Assembly (NCBI GenBank): GCA_964413275.1
Contig: CAYPSO010000009.1
Location: 1-64,000, forward strand
Source: JAABRE01 sp964413275
GTDB lineage: Bacteria > Cyanobacteriota > Cyanobacteriia > Cyanobacteriales > JAABRE01
Direction of reading: 5' to 3'
Length of the DNA stretch: 64,000 nucleotides
The stretch's first letter is position 1; each line of letters begins with the position of its first letter. This document shows positions 42,674 to 52,118 of the stretch, one piece after another. The translations under genes were made by a program, and so were the position numbers. Below the pieces are notes generated by a model. That model had not been told where the DNA came from, ran no database searches, and was given only the letters and a program-made list of their open reading frames with translations.

Positions 42674-44161
42674 ATGAAATCATCCTTAGTTATCCTATAT
42701 CACAGAGCTCCCTACGATGAAATAGTCGAAAATGGAGTTACTCGCTATGTTAGACAAAAAAGTCCTAATGGCATACTTCCAACCTTGAAAAGCTTTTTTG
42801 CTAATGTAAATAGAGGAACATGGGTTGCTTGGAAACAGATAAACTCTAAACAAAAAGCTAATTTTGAAAAAAAAGTAACCGTAGAAGACGAAGCAGGTTA
42901 TAGTGTTTATCGTATTCCCTTAACCCCGCAACAGGTCAAAGACTTTTATCACATCACCTCTAAGGAAGCATTTTGGCCGATTCTCCATTCCTTCCCCTAT
43001 CACTTCACTAGTGAATCCTCAGATTGGGAAAATTTCCAGACAGTCAATCGTTTATTTGCTGAGGCTGCTTGTGAAGAGGCAGCAGACGATGCTATTATCT
43101 GGATTCATGATTATAATCTTTGGCTCGCTCCTAAATATATTCGAGAGATGAAGCCCAATGCAAGGATAGCTTTTTTCCATCACACACCTTTCCCTTCAGT
43201 AGATATATTTAACATTCTGCCTTGGCGAGAACAAATTGTTGACAGTTTATTATGCTGTGACATAGTCGGTTTTCATATTCCCCGCTATTCAGAAAATTTT
43301 GTTAATGTTGCCAAAAGTCTTTATCCCGTAGAAATAGTTAAAAGAGAAAAAGTTTCTGGTCATATGACACCAGTAGGCATAGCACTAGCAGAACCAGAAA
43401 TGGTAACTCAACTAAAATATAAAGGACAAATAGTTAATATTGATGCTTTTCCTGTCGGTACAAATCCCCAATTTATTTTATCTGTTTTAAAAGAGGAAAA
43501 AACCCAAGCAAGATTAGCACAAATTAAAGAAGAATTAAATGGAAGAAAATTAATTATAGCGGCAGGTAGAGTTGATTATGTTAAAGGTAATCAAGAAAAG
43601 TTAGAAGCTTATGAAAGATTACTCGCAAGAAGAGCAGATTTACATGGCAAAATAAACTTTGTCATGACTTGTGTTTCCGCCGCATCAGGAATGAAAGTCT
43701 ATCAAACTGCCCAGAACAAAATTGAACAAATGGCAGGTAAAATAAACGGAAAGTTTGCTCGTTTCGACTGGACTCCAGTTTTATTATTTACTCAGCCTTT
43801 GCCGTTAATAGATTTATTTTGTTATTACAAAGCTGCTGATATTTGTTGGACAACACCATTAAGAGATGGTTTGAATTTAGTTGCCAAAGAATATATTGTT
43901 GCCCATGAAGGACAAGATGGAATATTAGTTTTATCAGAATTTGTTGGTGCAGCAGTTGAATTACCAGAGGCAATTTTAACTAATCCTTATTCCATAGATA
44001 AAATGGATGATGCCATTGAAAAAGCCTTGGCTATGTCACCACAACAGCAAAAAGAAAAAATGTCCAAAATGTATCATACTGTCAAAACTTACGACGTTAA
44101 ATATTGGGCTGATCGCCTTTTTGAACAATTTCGCAACTTAGAACATAAAACCGAGAATTGA
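42674..44161 (+). CDS. ggpS: Glucosylglycerol-phosphate synthase
   Basis: 495 residues, GT20 (trehalose-phosphate-synthase-like) fold. It joins ADP-glucose to glycerol 3-phosphate, the first step to glucosylglycerol, the main osmolyte of moderately salt-tolerant cyanobacteria. Seen are IWIHDYNLWLAPKYI, FFHHTPFPSVDIFNILPWR, AAGRVDYVKGNQEKLEAYERLL and PLRDGLNLVAKEYIVAH. The start MKSSLVILYHRAPYDE is typical of GgpS rather than OtsA. glpD follows 74 bases later. Confidence 0.95.
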   Translation: MKSSLVILYHRAPYDEIVENGVTRYVRQKSPNGILPTLKSFFANVNRGTWVAWKQINSKQKANFEKKVTVEDEAGYSVYRIPLTPQQVKDFYHITSKEAFWPILHSFPYHFTSESSDWENFQTVNRLFAEAACEEAADDAIIWIHDYNLWLAPKYIREMKPNARIAFFHHTPFPSVDIFNILPWREQIVDSLLCCDIVGFHIPRYSENFVNVAKSLYPVEIVKREKVSGHMTPVGIALAEPEMVTQLKYKGQIVNIDAFPVGTNPQFILSVLKEEKTQARLAQIKEELNGRKLIIAAGRVDYVKGNQEKLEAYERLLARRADLHGKINFVMTCVSAASGMKVYQTAQNKIEQMAGKINGKFARFDWTPVLLFTQPLPLIDLFCYYKAADICWTTPLRDGLNLVAKEYIVAHEGQDGILVLSEFVGAAVELPEAILTNPYSIDKMDDAIEKALAMSPQQQKEKMSKMYHTVKTYDVKYWADRLFEQFRNLEHKTEN

Positions 44162-44235
44162 TAAATAATTATTCCTTAATCATTTGTTACTTATGATAAA
44201 TGATTATAAAACTTTACTAATAACTAACTATAATT

Positions 44236-45936
44236 ATGCGAGATTTAAAACAAATTGAAAATACAACTTACGACCTAATTATAATCGGCGGCGGTATTAA
44301 TGGTGCTGGTGTTGCCAGAGATGCAGCTTTACGAGGCTTAAAGACTATATTAATTGAAAAAAATGACTTTGCCGGTGGTACTTCTAGTTGGTCAACTCGC
44401 TTAATTCATGGTGGTTTAAGATATTTAGAATACTTTGAATTTCCTTTAGTTAGAGAATCTTTAAAAGAAAGAGAAGTATTATTAAAAAATGCTCCTCATC
44501 TAGTCACACCTTTACTTTTAACTGTACCAGTTTACCAAGAAAGGTCACGTCCCTATTGGAAAATTTGGGCGGGTATGATTCTTTACGATATTTTTAGTTA
44601 TGATAAAAGCCTACCTATCCATAGGATGTTATCTAAGGCTAAATTTGGACAATTATTTCGTCATTTAGACCCAGAAAATTTGGTAGGAGGCTCACAATAT
44701 TACGATGCACAAGCAACCTATGCAGAACGTTTGTGTTTAGAAAATATTATCTCTGCACAGCAAGCAGGGGCAACGGTTTTAAATTATGTAACAGTTACTG
44801 AGTTAGATATTGAAGGACAAAGGATTAAAAGCTTAGTCTGTAAAGACAGTATTAGTGGTAATCAATTTACTATTCAAGGTAGTGAAAAAAGTATTGTTAT
44901 TAATACAGGTGGCCCTTGGGTAGATAAGATTTGTCAATTGGGAGTTAAACAAGGAGAAAAAACTCCCATTGGTAAAAAGAAAAAAATTGGCGGCACTAAA
45001 GGCAGTCATATTGTCGTAGGTAATTTTTCCGGTGCGCCTACAACTGCTTTATATGTAGAAGCTAAAACGGATAGAAGACCATTTTTTATTGTTCCTTGGT
45101 TGGGAATGTATTTAATTGGTACGACCGACTTATATTACAATGGGCCGATAGATAATATTAAAGCAGATGATGAGGAAATTGATTATTTATTAAGGGAAAC
45201 TAATAATATTATTCCCACTGCTCATTTAGGTAGAGATGATGTCAAATTTACTTATTCAGGAGTACGTCCTTTACCCAATGAAGAAGGTAAAAAACCCGGT
45301 AGTGTAACTCGTAAACACATTATTTTTGACCATAGTAAGGAAGGAGTTACTAATCTTCTGTCTTTAATTGGTGGTAAATTAACCACCTATCGTAACGTTG
45401 GTGAGGAAATGGTTGATATTGCCTATAAGAAAATGGGCAAAACTGCACCCCCCTGTAAAACATCTTCACAACCTTTACCGGGGTGTGTCTTACCAAAAGA
45501 TAAACGTCTTGAGGATGCCATTAATAGCTACGGGGATTCAATATCTTTGCAGACTATACATCATTTATTTACTATGTATGGCGCAAATGCCGTAAAAGTG
45601 TTAGAATTAGTTGAAGATAAACCCGAACTAGGAGAACTAATTCATCCTAACTTGCCAGATATTAAAGCTCAAATTGTTTTTGCAGTAAATTCAGAAATGG
45701 CTTATACCTTACTTGACATCTTACGTCGTCGCACTACATTAGCGATGCAGGGTGAGTATGGGTTGCATCTGTTACCTACAGTTACGGATGTTTTACAAAG
45801 ATATTGTGATTGGAGTCATGATAAATGCTTGCAACAAGTGCAAGATTATCGCAGATATATGGAATCTAACTGTATTCCTGATTATCAAATCGCAATAACC
45901 GCATCTTTACCAGATGCCGAACTAGTTGCTAATTAA
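44236..45936 (+). CDS. glpD: Glycerol-3-phosphate dehydrogenase (FAD)
   Basis: 566 residues. FAD-binding start YDLIIIGGGINGAGVARDAA, then GTSSWSTRLIHGGLRYLEYF and the C-terminal helical domain. It oxidises glycerol 3-phosphate to dihydroxyacetone phosphate and passes electrons to quinone at the membrane. Next to ggpS it sits at the branch point of glycerol 3-phosphate, which arises from glycerol freed by GghA. ATG start. Confidence 0.94.
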   Translation: MRDLKQIENTTYDLIIIGGGINGAGVARDAALRGLKTILIEKNDFAGGTSSWSTRLIHGGLRYLEYFEFPLVRESLKEREVLLKNAPHLVTPLLLTVPVYQERSRPYWKIWAGMILYDIFSYDKSLPIHRMLSKAKFGQLFRHLDPENLVGGSQYYDAQATYAERLCLENIISAQQAGATVLNYVTVTELDIEGQRIKSLVCKDSISGNQFTIQGSEKSIVINTGGPWVDKICQLGVKQGEKTPIGKKKKIGGTKGSHIVVGNFSGAPTTALYVEAKTDRRPFFIVPWLGMYLIGTTDLYYNGPIDNIKADDEEIDYLLRETNNIIPTAHLGRDDVKFTYSGVRPLPNEEGKKPGSVTRKHIIFDHSKEGVTNLLSLIGGKLTTYRNVGEEMVDIAYKKMGKTAPPCKTSSQPLPGCVLPKDKRLEDAINSYGDSISLQTIHHLFTMYGANAVKVLELVEDKPELGELIHPNLPDIKAQIVFAVNSEMAYTLLDILRRRTTLAMQGEYGLHLLPTVTDVLQRYCDWSHDKCLQQVQDYRRYMESNCIPDYQIAITASLPDAELVAN

Positions 45937-45969
45937 CCAGTTTGTATTAATTTAAGGAGGTTTGATGTT

Positions 45970-46101
45970 ATGCAACAATTGCAAGAAGTTAAGTTAACCC
46001 AATCTAATTGGGTTATTCTCAAAGAAAATGTTTATGATTATTTCCATAGAGGTGTAGATTTCCTATTTTTTGTTTTAGCTGAAGTAGAAGCTCAATTATA
46101 A
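45970..46101 (+). CDS. Small ORF, 43 residues, with strong ribosome site
   Basis: AAGGAGG at 45954-45960 stands 9 bases before ATG 45970, one of the best ribosome sites in the window. The peptide begins MQQLQEVKLTQSNWVILKEN, continues YDYFHRGVDFLFFVLAEVEA and ends at TAA 46099-46101. It is followed at once by a terminator hairpin. It lies 33 bases after glpD and is probably the last gene of that transcript. No family recognised. Confidence 0.5.
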   Translation: MQQLQEVKLTQSNWVILKENVYDYFHRGVDFLFFVLAEVEAQL

Positions 46102-46110
46102 TAACTAATT

Positions 46111-46143
46111 GGGTAGGCATTAATCGCCTACCTAAAATTTTTT
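46111..46143. terminator. Hairpin terminator after the ggpS-glpD region
   Basis: GGTAGGC and GCCTACC form a 7-bp stem with a loop of about seven bases, followed on the plus strand by AAAATTTTTTTAAAG. The T-run ends at the stop of the convergent Uma2 gene, so it may serve both strands. Confidence 0.75.
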
Positions 46144-46727
46144 TAAAGTATTTTCTCAGGAAATATTTTATTTAATTCTAAAATTAAATCTGTAAAATCA
46201 GGTAAAGCTACTGTTTGTTGTGGTAAATATATCTCTTTTTTACTATAACCGTAATCTCCATTAACTTTTTGATAAGGCTGAGTGTAAATTTCTAATTGTT
46301 GTTCGACTAAGTTAAATAACCAATAATTATTAATTTCTGCTTCTGCATATAAAGGTAATTTTATTTCTCGATCATAATTTAAAGAACTATCGGCAATTTC
46401 AATAATTAAAATAATATCCTTGGGAGTAGGATGACCAGATAAATAATCATCTTCTCTGTTTTTTAGGATAGTAATATCTGGTTCTGGTTCACTTGAAGAA
46501 GGTAATAAAATTGGGTCTTGACATTGCAAAGTTGCTCCATCTTCTAAGAGTTTCGATAACTCCCTAATTAATCTAGTACAGCAAACTCGATGAGGTGTAC
46601 CTTTCGCTGCCATTTGTTGTATTTCTCCCCTAATTAATTCTAGGCGATCGTCTTCTTTTAAAAAGCCAATTTCTGTTAAGCGATGATATTCTTCTAAACT
46701 AAAATGCTTATTAGTATTCGTTTTCAT
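46143..46727 (-). CDS. Uma2 family (DUF820) PD-(D/E)XK protein
   Basis: 194 residues. LIRGEIQQMAAKGTPHRVCC, then SEPEPDITILKNRED with active-site Asp, then DIILIIEIADSSLNYDRE with Glu, and INNYWLFNLVEQQLEIYTQP. Third Uma2 gene of the window. The start is an ATG in AATCATGAAAACG context. Confidence 0.92.
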   Translation of the reverse strand: MKTNTNKHFSLEEYHRLTEIGFLKEDDRLELIRGEIQQMAAKGTPHRVCCTRLIRELSKLLEDGATLQCQDPILLPSSSEPEPDITILKNREDDYLSGHPTPKDIILIIEIADSSLNYDREIKLPLYAEAEINNYWLFNLVEQQLEIYTQPYQKVNGDYGYSKKEIYLPQQTVALPDFTDLILELNKIFPEKIL

Positions 46728-46934
46728 GATTATTTTTGTTATTATTAATCAATTTTATTGTCAAGATATTATGACATTTTATTTTTAGTATCTTATTATA
46801 CTGAAAAATCCCCAAATAATTAATAATTATTCTCAATAATTAACGAAGGAATAAGGGGTTGACAAACTCAAAAAAAGTTGATATTCTAATTCTACCCTTT
46901 AAATGATATTATGCCTTTCTTGTGTCTAAATATA

Positions 46935-47564
46935 TTAAATTCTTGATTTAACAAAGTTAACAAAATTAGAAAGTATTTGTAAGCCATTATCCGAAGATTT
47001 TTCTGGGTGAAATTGCACAGCCATAAGATTATTGAGAGCGATCGCAGCCGTTATCGTTTGAGTACCATGGGTTACAGTAGCAGCTTGAACCTTTTTATCA
47101 ATGGGTTCAACATAATAGGAATGAACAAAATAACAGTAAGGATGAGTTGGTAAATTTTGCCACAGAGATAGATTAGGTTGCTTATAATCTAAAGCATTCC
47201 AACCCATGTGAGGTATAGTAATATCCGGCTCTTTAATAAATCTTTTAACTTCTCCGGGGATAATACCCAAACCCTTTTCTTTTCCTTCTTCAGAGCGATC
47301 AAATAATATTTGTAATCCGAGACAAATACCTAAAAATGGTTTACCAGAAGCAATAACCTCTTTAATAGGTAATTCTAAATCCCTAGCTCTTAAATGCTGT
47401 ACTGCGGGATCAAAAGAACCTACTCCGGGCAAGACAATTGCATCTGCAGTTTCAATTTCTTTAGCAATATCTGTCACTGTAGGAATTGCCCCTGCTTTTT
47501 CTAAGCCTTTACAAGCAGAGTGTAGATTTCCCATGTCATAATCAATAACAGCAATTTTTACCAT
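46935..47564 (-). CDS. hisH: Imidazole glycerol phosphate synthase, glutaminase subunit HisH
   Basis: 209 residues, class I glutamine amidotransferase. Nucleophile Cys in FLGICLGLQILF (about residue 80); the His-Glu pair is in AVQFHPEKS near the C-terminus. The start MVKIAVIDYDMGNLHSACKGL is typical of HisH. It supplies ammonia to HisF in histidine synthesis. A single gene, with other his genes not nearby, as usual in cyanobacteria. Confidence 0.95.
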   Translation of the reverse strand: MVKIAVIDYDMGNLHSACKGLEKAGAIPTVTDIAKEIETADAIVLPGVGSFDPAVQHLRARDLELPIKEVIASGKPFLGICLGLQILFDRSEEGKEKGLGIIPGEVKRFIKEPDITIPHMGWNALDYKQPNLSLWQNLPTHPYCYFVHSYYVEPIDKKVQAATVTHGTQTITAAIALNNLMAVQFHPEKSSDNGLQILSNFVNFVKSRI

Positions 47565-47600
47565 AATTTTTTTACAAGATTACTTTAATATTTTACTATT

Positions 47601-48107
47601 ATGACTAAAAAAATATTACTTACCTCTTTTCAAACATGGCTACAGCACCAAAAATCAAACTCTTCTGACGATTTATTAATAAGTATTTCCAATAATCTTC
47701 CTAAATATATTGAATATAATTTTTTAAGACAACTCCCAGTTAACATTCCCCAAGCCAGTTATCAAGTTATTAAATATATTAAAACAAATAAACCACAACA
47801 GATTATTTGTTGTGGTATGGCAGAAAAACGTCATTATTTAACAATAGAGTCTCAGGCTAGTTGGAAAAAACAAAAAATTAAAACATCTATCAATTTAAGT
47901 AAACTTATTTCAAAATTATCTTATACTAAAATTAGTCACGATGCCGGTAAATTTGTTTGTGAAGGCTTATATTATCGTGTTTTAAGTTATATTCAAAAAC
48001 ATCATCCTAAAAGCAAATGTATGTTTATTCATGTACCAATTTTAAACCAAAATAATTTATTACCAATTTTAAAAGACATGGAAATAATTATGAATTATGA
48101 ATTATGA
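47601..48107 (+). CDS. Peptidase C15-like (pyroglutamyl-peptidase) protein
   Basis: 168 residues, shorter than usual (about 200-215). The catalytic triad is placed as in the family: Glu83 (LTIESQASW), Cys120 (SHDAGKFVCEGLYYR) and His144 (MFIHVP). Some conserved elements of canonical enzymes are altered (ICCGMAEKRHYLTIE for the GLAxxR...E block), so substrate preference may differ. It removes N-terminal pyroglutamate if active. Divergent from hisH, 36 bases between starts. Confidence 0.8.
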   Translation: MTKKILLTSFQTWLQHQKSNSSDDLLISISNNLPKYIEYNFLRQLPVNIPQASYQVIKYIKTNKPQQIICCGMAEKRHYLTIESQASWKKQKIKTSINLSKLISKLSYTKISHDAGKFVCEGLYYRVLSYIQKHHPKSKCMFIHVPILNQNNLLPILKDMEIIMNYEL

Positions 48108-48180
48108 ATTATGAATTGCAAAATTAGTCTAAAAACTTAATGAACAGGAAATTATTAATAACTATTAACCATTAACTATT

Positions 48181-49500
48181 ATGTTTGATTTATTTACTTT
48201 TTTACCTCTTATCAATTCTCCCTATCTTTATAGTCAAAATATAGTAAAACCTAGCATAATTCGTCCTTTACCCGGAGAATTAAATGAAATTCCAGTATTT
48301 AACAGTAATAGTCCCGAATTGGTATTAGGAGAAGGTATTTTACTTTCAACCTTTACGAGGGAAAATAAAGTTAATCCAGAAGCCCATTTAAACTTTGCTT
48401 TTAATGGTAGATTTGATGTATTTGCCCATCATGTAGCCAAACCACCCACAGAAAATGATTCACGTACCTTATATTTAGGAATAATTATACATAACCCCAC
48501 TGAAAAAACTGTTACTTTAGATATTTTACAAGGAGCGAGTTATTTAAGTCAGCCTGATGCACCATTCATTGAGCTACCAGCCCAAGTTGAAAGTAATAAT
48601 ATCTATGCAGGGCCAGGTAGTCGGGTAATGGGGGATATTTTACAAGGAAAACGTCAAGAAATATTTCCCAAACAAATAGTAATTTCGCCTAAAAAGAGCG
48701 AAATGATAGTTAATTTACCTATTCCTGTTCAAGAACTTAGTCCTCCTCTTAATGGACGTTCTACCTACCTGAAATTATATAGTGACGGTAATTTATATTT
48801 AGCAAGTTTAGCTATGTATGGAGAAACAGATGATAATCCACCGTCTTTGTCAGCGTGGGAAAAATTATTAGAAAATGATGCATTATCCACTCCTAGAGAT
48901 TTAGCACCAACTCCTCCTAATAATGAAGATAAAATTATTTATGGTAGGGTTGCTGGAGTTTCTCAAGGTAATTTGTGGAAAACAGATTTAGTCGATTCTC
49001 CGAGTAGTAATATCCTCACTATTCCTGCCTCTGGTGAATCATTTTCCTATGGTTTAAGTACCTTGGTTGGTGGCACATTGGGAACAAATCAAATACAAAC
49101 TGCACCTATGTTAGTACGTTATCCTGATACTGCCTATAATGCTCATGGAAATTATGGAGTACAATATAGTTTGACTTTGCCTTTATTTAATCCAGAAAAA
49201 GAAAATAAAACTGTTAGTATCACTATTTCAACTCCTATTAAAAAAGATAATTCTGAAATAGAATTTTTAGATAATCCAGGTCCTCAAATATTTTTTCGAG
49301 GTATGGTAATGGTTAAATATAATGATGACCAAAATATACCTCGTTTGAAATATTTTCATTTAGTGCAAAAAAGAGGCGAACAAGGGAAAAATTTGTTAGA
49401 ATTAACTATGCTTCCGCATAGTAAAAAATTAGTATCTGTTGATTTTCTTTATCCTCCCGATGCTACTCCTCCACAAATTTTAACAGTCAAAACTGATTAA
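48181..49500 (+). CDS. DUF3370 family protein
   Basis: 439 residues, a cyanobacterial family of unknown function rich in beta structure. Typical blocks are RPLPGELNEIPVFNSNSPE, LLSTFTRENKVNPEAHLNF, FDVFAHHVAKPPTENDSRTL and PGSRVMGDILQGKRQ. A weak hydrophobic N-terminus (MFDLFTFLPLINSPY) suggests export, though it is not a clear signal peptide. An outer-membrane or extracellular role is likely. Confidence 0.85.
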   Translation: MFDLFTFLPLINSPYLYSQNIVKPSIIRPLPGELNEIPVFNSNSPELVLGEGILLSTFTRENKVNPEAHLNFAFNGRFDVFAHHVAKPPTENDSRTLYLGIIIHNPTEKTVTLDILQGASYLSQPDAPFIELPAQVESNNIYAGPGSRVMGDILQGKRQEIFPKQIVISPKKSEMIVNLPIPVQELSPPLNGRSTYLKLYSDGNLYLASLAMYGETDDNPPSLSAWEKLLENDALSTPRDLAPTPPNNEDKIIYGRVAGVSQGNLWKTDLVDSPSSNILTIPASGESFSYGLSTLVGGTLGTNQIQTAPMLVRYPDTAYNAHGNYGVQYSLTLPLFNPEKENKTVSITISTPIKKDNSEIEFLDNPGPQIFFRGMVMVKYNDDQNIPRLKYFHLVQKRGEQGKNLLELTMLPHSKKLVSVDFLYPPDATPPQILTVKTD

Positions 49501-49600
49501 TTTAATTATTTAGTTATTTTTTAATATTGAAATCAATAATGATTGTATTTTTTGTTAAGAAAAAATAATACATATCACAAACTAATAAATTTTATGTAAC

Positions 49601-49804
49601 TTGATTAACATAAATCAAAAAATATCACAAATTTTTTCAGGAAATATTAAATATGAAGGTGAAAGAGATAATCCAGTTTTTAATGAGCGTGGTAAATTCA
49701 CCCCTGTAGAAATTATGGTTGGGGGCGATCGAGTTTTGGATGCAGCTTCAGAAGTTAATGACAAGATTCCTGAAAATACAGCCTTTACAATTAGTTGGTT
49801 ATAA
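49601..49804 (+). CDS. Small ORF of uncertain status
   Basis: 67 codons starting with TTG at 49601; no good ribosome site. The peptide includes NPVFNERGKFTPVEIMVGGD and ends KIPENTAFTISWL, which looks protein-like and may be a fragment of a larger secreted protein. No family recognised. It is the only content of the gap between the DUF3370 and cupin genes. Confidence 0.35.
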   Translation: MININQKISQIFSGNIKYEGERDNPVFNERGKFTPVEIMVGGDRVLDAASEVNDKIPENTAFTISWL

Positions 49805-49852
49805 GTTATTTAAAATTGCTATATTAAGTTTGATGAAAATTAAGCACTTATT

Positions 49853-50800
49853 ATGCAGGTAGCAATTAGAGAACAAGTAACAACTATTCCTAAATTACAT
49901 ATTATGGAGCTTACACCTGAACAATTTCAAAAAAAATATCAGAATCAGGGATTGCCCGTAATTATTACCGGTGTTTTACCAGAGCAAGATTGGGATATAG
50001 ATTATTTAACTAAAAAATTAGAAAACTACGAATTTTTAGCCCGTATTTATGGTCGTCAAAGATATAACATTGACAAAAGAAAATGGGAAAATATTGGTAG
50101 TGGAGTAACAACTAAGAGCCTAAATTTTCAAAAATATGCTCAAATGTTACAGACCAAGGAAGCACATCAAGAAGATATTTATTTAGCTAAATGTCCTCTG
50201 AAAAATACTCCCTTAGCTGCTCAAGAAACTAACTTTAATTTACAGGAAAAATTGGGCTTGCCAAAACCAGTTAGTGACTTGAATATGTGGGCTGGACCTA
50301 GTGGTCATGTCGAATGTTTACATTACGACACTTTAGACGGCACATTAATGCAGTTACATGGAGCAAAAAAAATAGTTTTATTTCCTCCTTCCCAAACGAA
50401 TAATTTATATCCATTCCCGATTTATTTACATTTTATTCATGGTTTAAAATTGCGATCGTGGTTTAGCCAAGTATATCCAGAAAAACCAGATTTTCAAGCT
50501 TTTCCTAAATTTGAAAAAGCTTTAGAGCATAAAAAAGAAGTTATTTTAAATCAAGGAGAAATTCTTTTTATTCCGGTGGGCTGGTGGCACGAAGTAACAG
50601 CTTTAGGTGACGAGATGGTATGTTCTGTAAATCGTTTTTGGCCCGTTAAACCTAAACATAGGGTATTTTTATCTTGGATTGCATGGCGCACTTATTTAGG
50701 CTTTTTGTTCTCTATGCCTCATATCTTGATTAAGTTAATTAGGGCAATTTTTAGTAAAAATAGAAAAGAAGAGATAAGTAAAATTATGAGAATGTTTTAA
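49853..50800 (+). CDS. JmjC/cupin_8-like Fe(II) oxygenase domain protein
   Basis: 315 residues. FIH-type fold: LTPEQFQKKYQNQGLPVIIT at the start, then Fe ligands His157 and Asp159 (CLHYDTLDG) and His246 (PVGWWHEVTA), plus LHGAKKIVLFPPS. All three ligands are present, so an active 2-oxoglutarate-dependent hydroxylase is plausible. The substrate could be a protein side chain or a small molecule. It is the first gene of a possible specialised-metabolism region. ATG 49853. Confidence 0.87.
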   Translation: MQVAIREQVTTIPKLHIMELTPEQFQKKYQNQGLPVIITGVLPEQDWDIDYLTKKLENYEFLARIYGRQRYNIDKRKWENIGSGVTTKSLNFQKYAQMLQTKEAHQEDIYLAKCPLKNTPLAAQETNFNLQEKLGLPKPVSDLNMWAGPSGHVECLHYDTLDGTLMQLHGAKKIVLFPPSQTNNLYPFPIYLHFIHGLKLRSWFSQVYPEKPDFQAFPKFEKALEHKKEVILNQGEILFIPVGWWHEVTALGDEMVCSVNRFWPVKPKHRVFLSWIAWRTYLGFLFSMPHILIKLIRAIFSKNRKEEISKIMRMF

Positions 50801-50883
50801 TTTTTGGTTATTTTTTATTAGTCATTAATAATCGCAATTAACTGATTACTGAAGAATGGGCGCACATAATGCACCCCTATCAA

Positions 50884-52059
50884 TCATTTACTAATTAATG
50901 GTAATAAACCCGATAACATAGCAATAATTGCAGCACCATAAAAAACAGATTCTAGACCATTCATAGCAAGAATTGGACTGAGAATAACTGGAGCAAAAAA
51001 TTGACCTAAAAATCCACATCCAGTCCCCGCAGCTAGTACGGTAGATTGAAATTTTTGGGGTGCAATATTGGCTAAAACACTATATAGATTTGGCAGAACT
51101 AAACCAAATCCCATACCAAAAAAAATAGCTGTGAGAAAAACTAACTTAAAAACAGGAAGATTAGGCACAAGAATTAACATCAAAGCCATAGTACCAAATC
51201 CTAATGCGATCGCTCCCTGTTGACTAATAATTTTAGCTAGATATTTAGCACCAATAGCAGAAATAATTGTTGCACCAACGGCTTTTAAAGCTAATACTAA
51301 ACCATTTAATTCGGCGGTAGTATCAAAAGTATTTTTTAAGTAAAGAGGAGTATAAATAATAGCTGCATACATTACTAAAGAAGCAAGAGCTATAGTCACC
51401 AATAAATACCAAACCTTACTATTACTTAATAATTCCTTAATATCACCACTCAAACTAAATGATTGTGACTTTTTATGGAGATTTTCCTGATTTGAAAAAA
51501 CCAATTCTCCCAGAATACCTAAAGGAATAGCTAGTGCATAAAGATAAAAAGCAAATTTCCAATTACTCGAACCAATTAATCCGCCCAATAAAGGGTAAAT
51601 CATACCCGTAATAGTAAGAGTAGCAGTAGCATAACCGATGGCAGTTTGACGATTTTCCCCTTCATACATTTGGGCTAATAAACCTAAACTAGCTGCGGCA
51701 ATTGCCCCGGCGGCAGCACCTAACAAGGCACGGGTAAATAATAAAGTCCAAAAACCCGGCATAAATGCCCCTGCTACGCCAAATAGACCATAACAAATCA
51801 AAGCAGGAACTAAAACCTTAGTTGGACTGATTTTATCGGCTAAAATACCCAAAAAAGGGCTAAATAAGGCAATAGTTAGGGAGTGCATACTCACCAAACC
51901 ACCTGCCAAAACTGGATCGATATTTAGATATTCAATAACATCTGGCAAGACAGGAGCAACTACTCCCCCGGCCATAGGAGTTAAAGAACCAGCAGCCAGG
52001 ATGACAAATAGTCGATAATTATCCTGAACTAACATTTTACTTGTATTCAACATCCACAC
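50884..52059 (-). CDS. MFS exporter (multidrug type)
   Basis: 391 residues, twelve helices. Motif A FLGILADKISPTKVLVPALI between helices 2 and 3, and LLGAAAGAIAAASLGLLAQM in helix 4-5, match drug:H+ antiporters of the 12-helix kind. It may start at the GTG 52059 or, more usually, the ATG two codons on (52053). It lies 59 bases after the glycosyltransferase gene on the same strand; the two probably form an operon, and export of a glycosylated product is a reasonable guess. Confidence 0.87.
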   Translation of the reverse strand: MWMLNTSKMLVQDNYRLFVILAAGSLTPMAGGVVAPVLPDVIEYLNIDPVLAGGLVSMHSLTIALFSPFLGILADKISPTKVLVPALICYGLFGVAGAFMPGFWTLLFTRALLGAAAGAIAAASLGLLAQMYEGENRQTAIGYATATLTITGMIYPLLGGLIGSSNWKFAFYLYALAIPLGILGELVFSNQENLHKKSQSFSLSGDIKELLSNSKVWYLLVTIALASLVMYAAIIYTPLYLKNTFDTTAELNGLVLALKAVGATIISAIGAKYLAKIISQQGAIALGFGTMALMLILVPNLPVFKLVFLTAIFFGMGFGLVLPNLYSVLANIAPQKFQSTVLAAGTGCGFLGQFFAPVILSPILAMNGLESVFYGAAIIAMLSGLLPLISK

Positions 52060-52118
52060 ACCACAAATGGAACTTTTCCCATTGTAGCTGTTGGTAGTTA
52101 TTTGTCATTAATTATATC

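Noticed and set aside
47601..48107. Truncated pseudogene of pyroglutamyl-peptidase
   Set aside because: Short, but all three catalytic residues are present in order and the frame is open, so I keep it as a gene.
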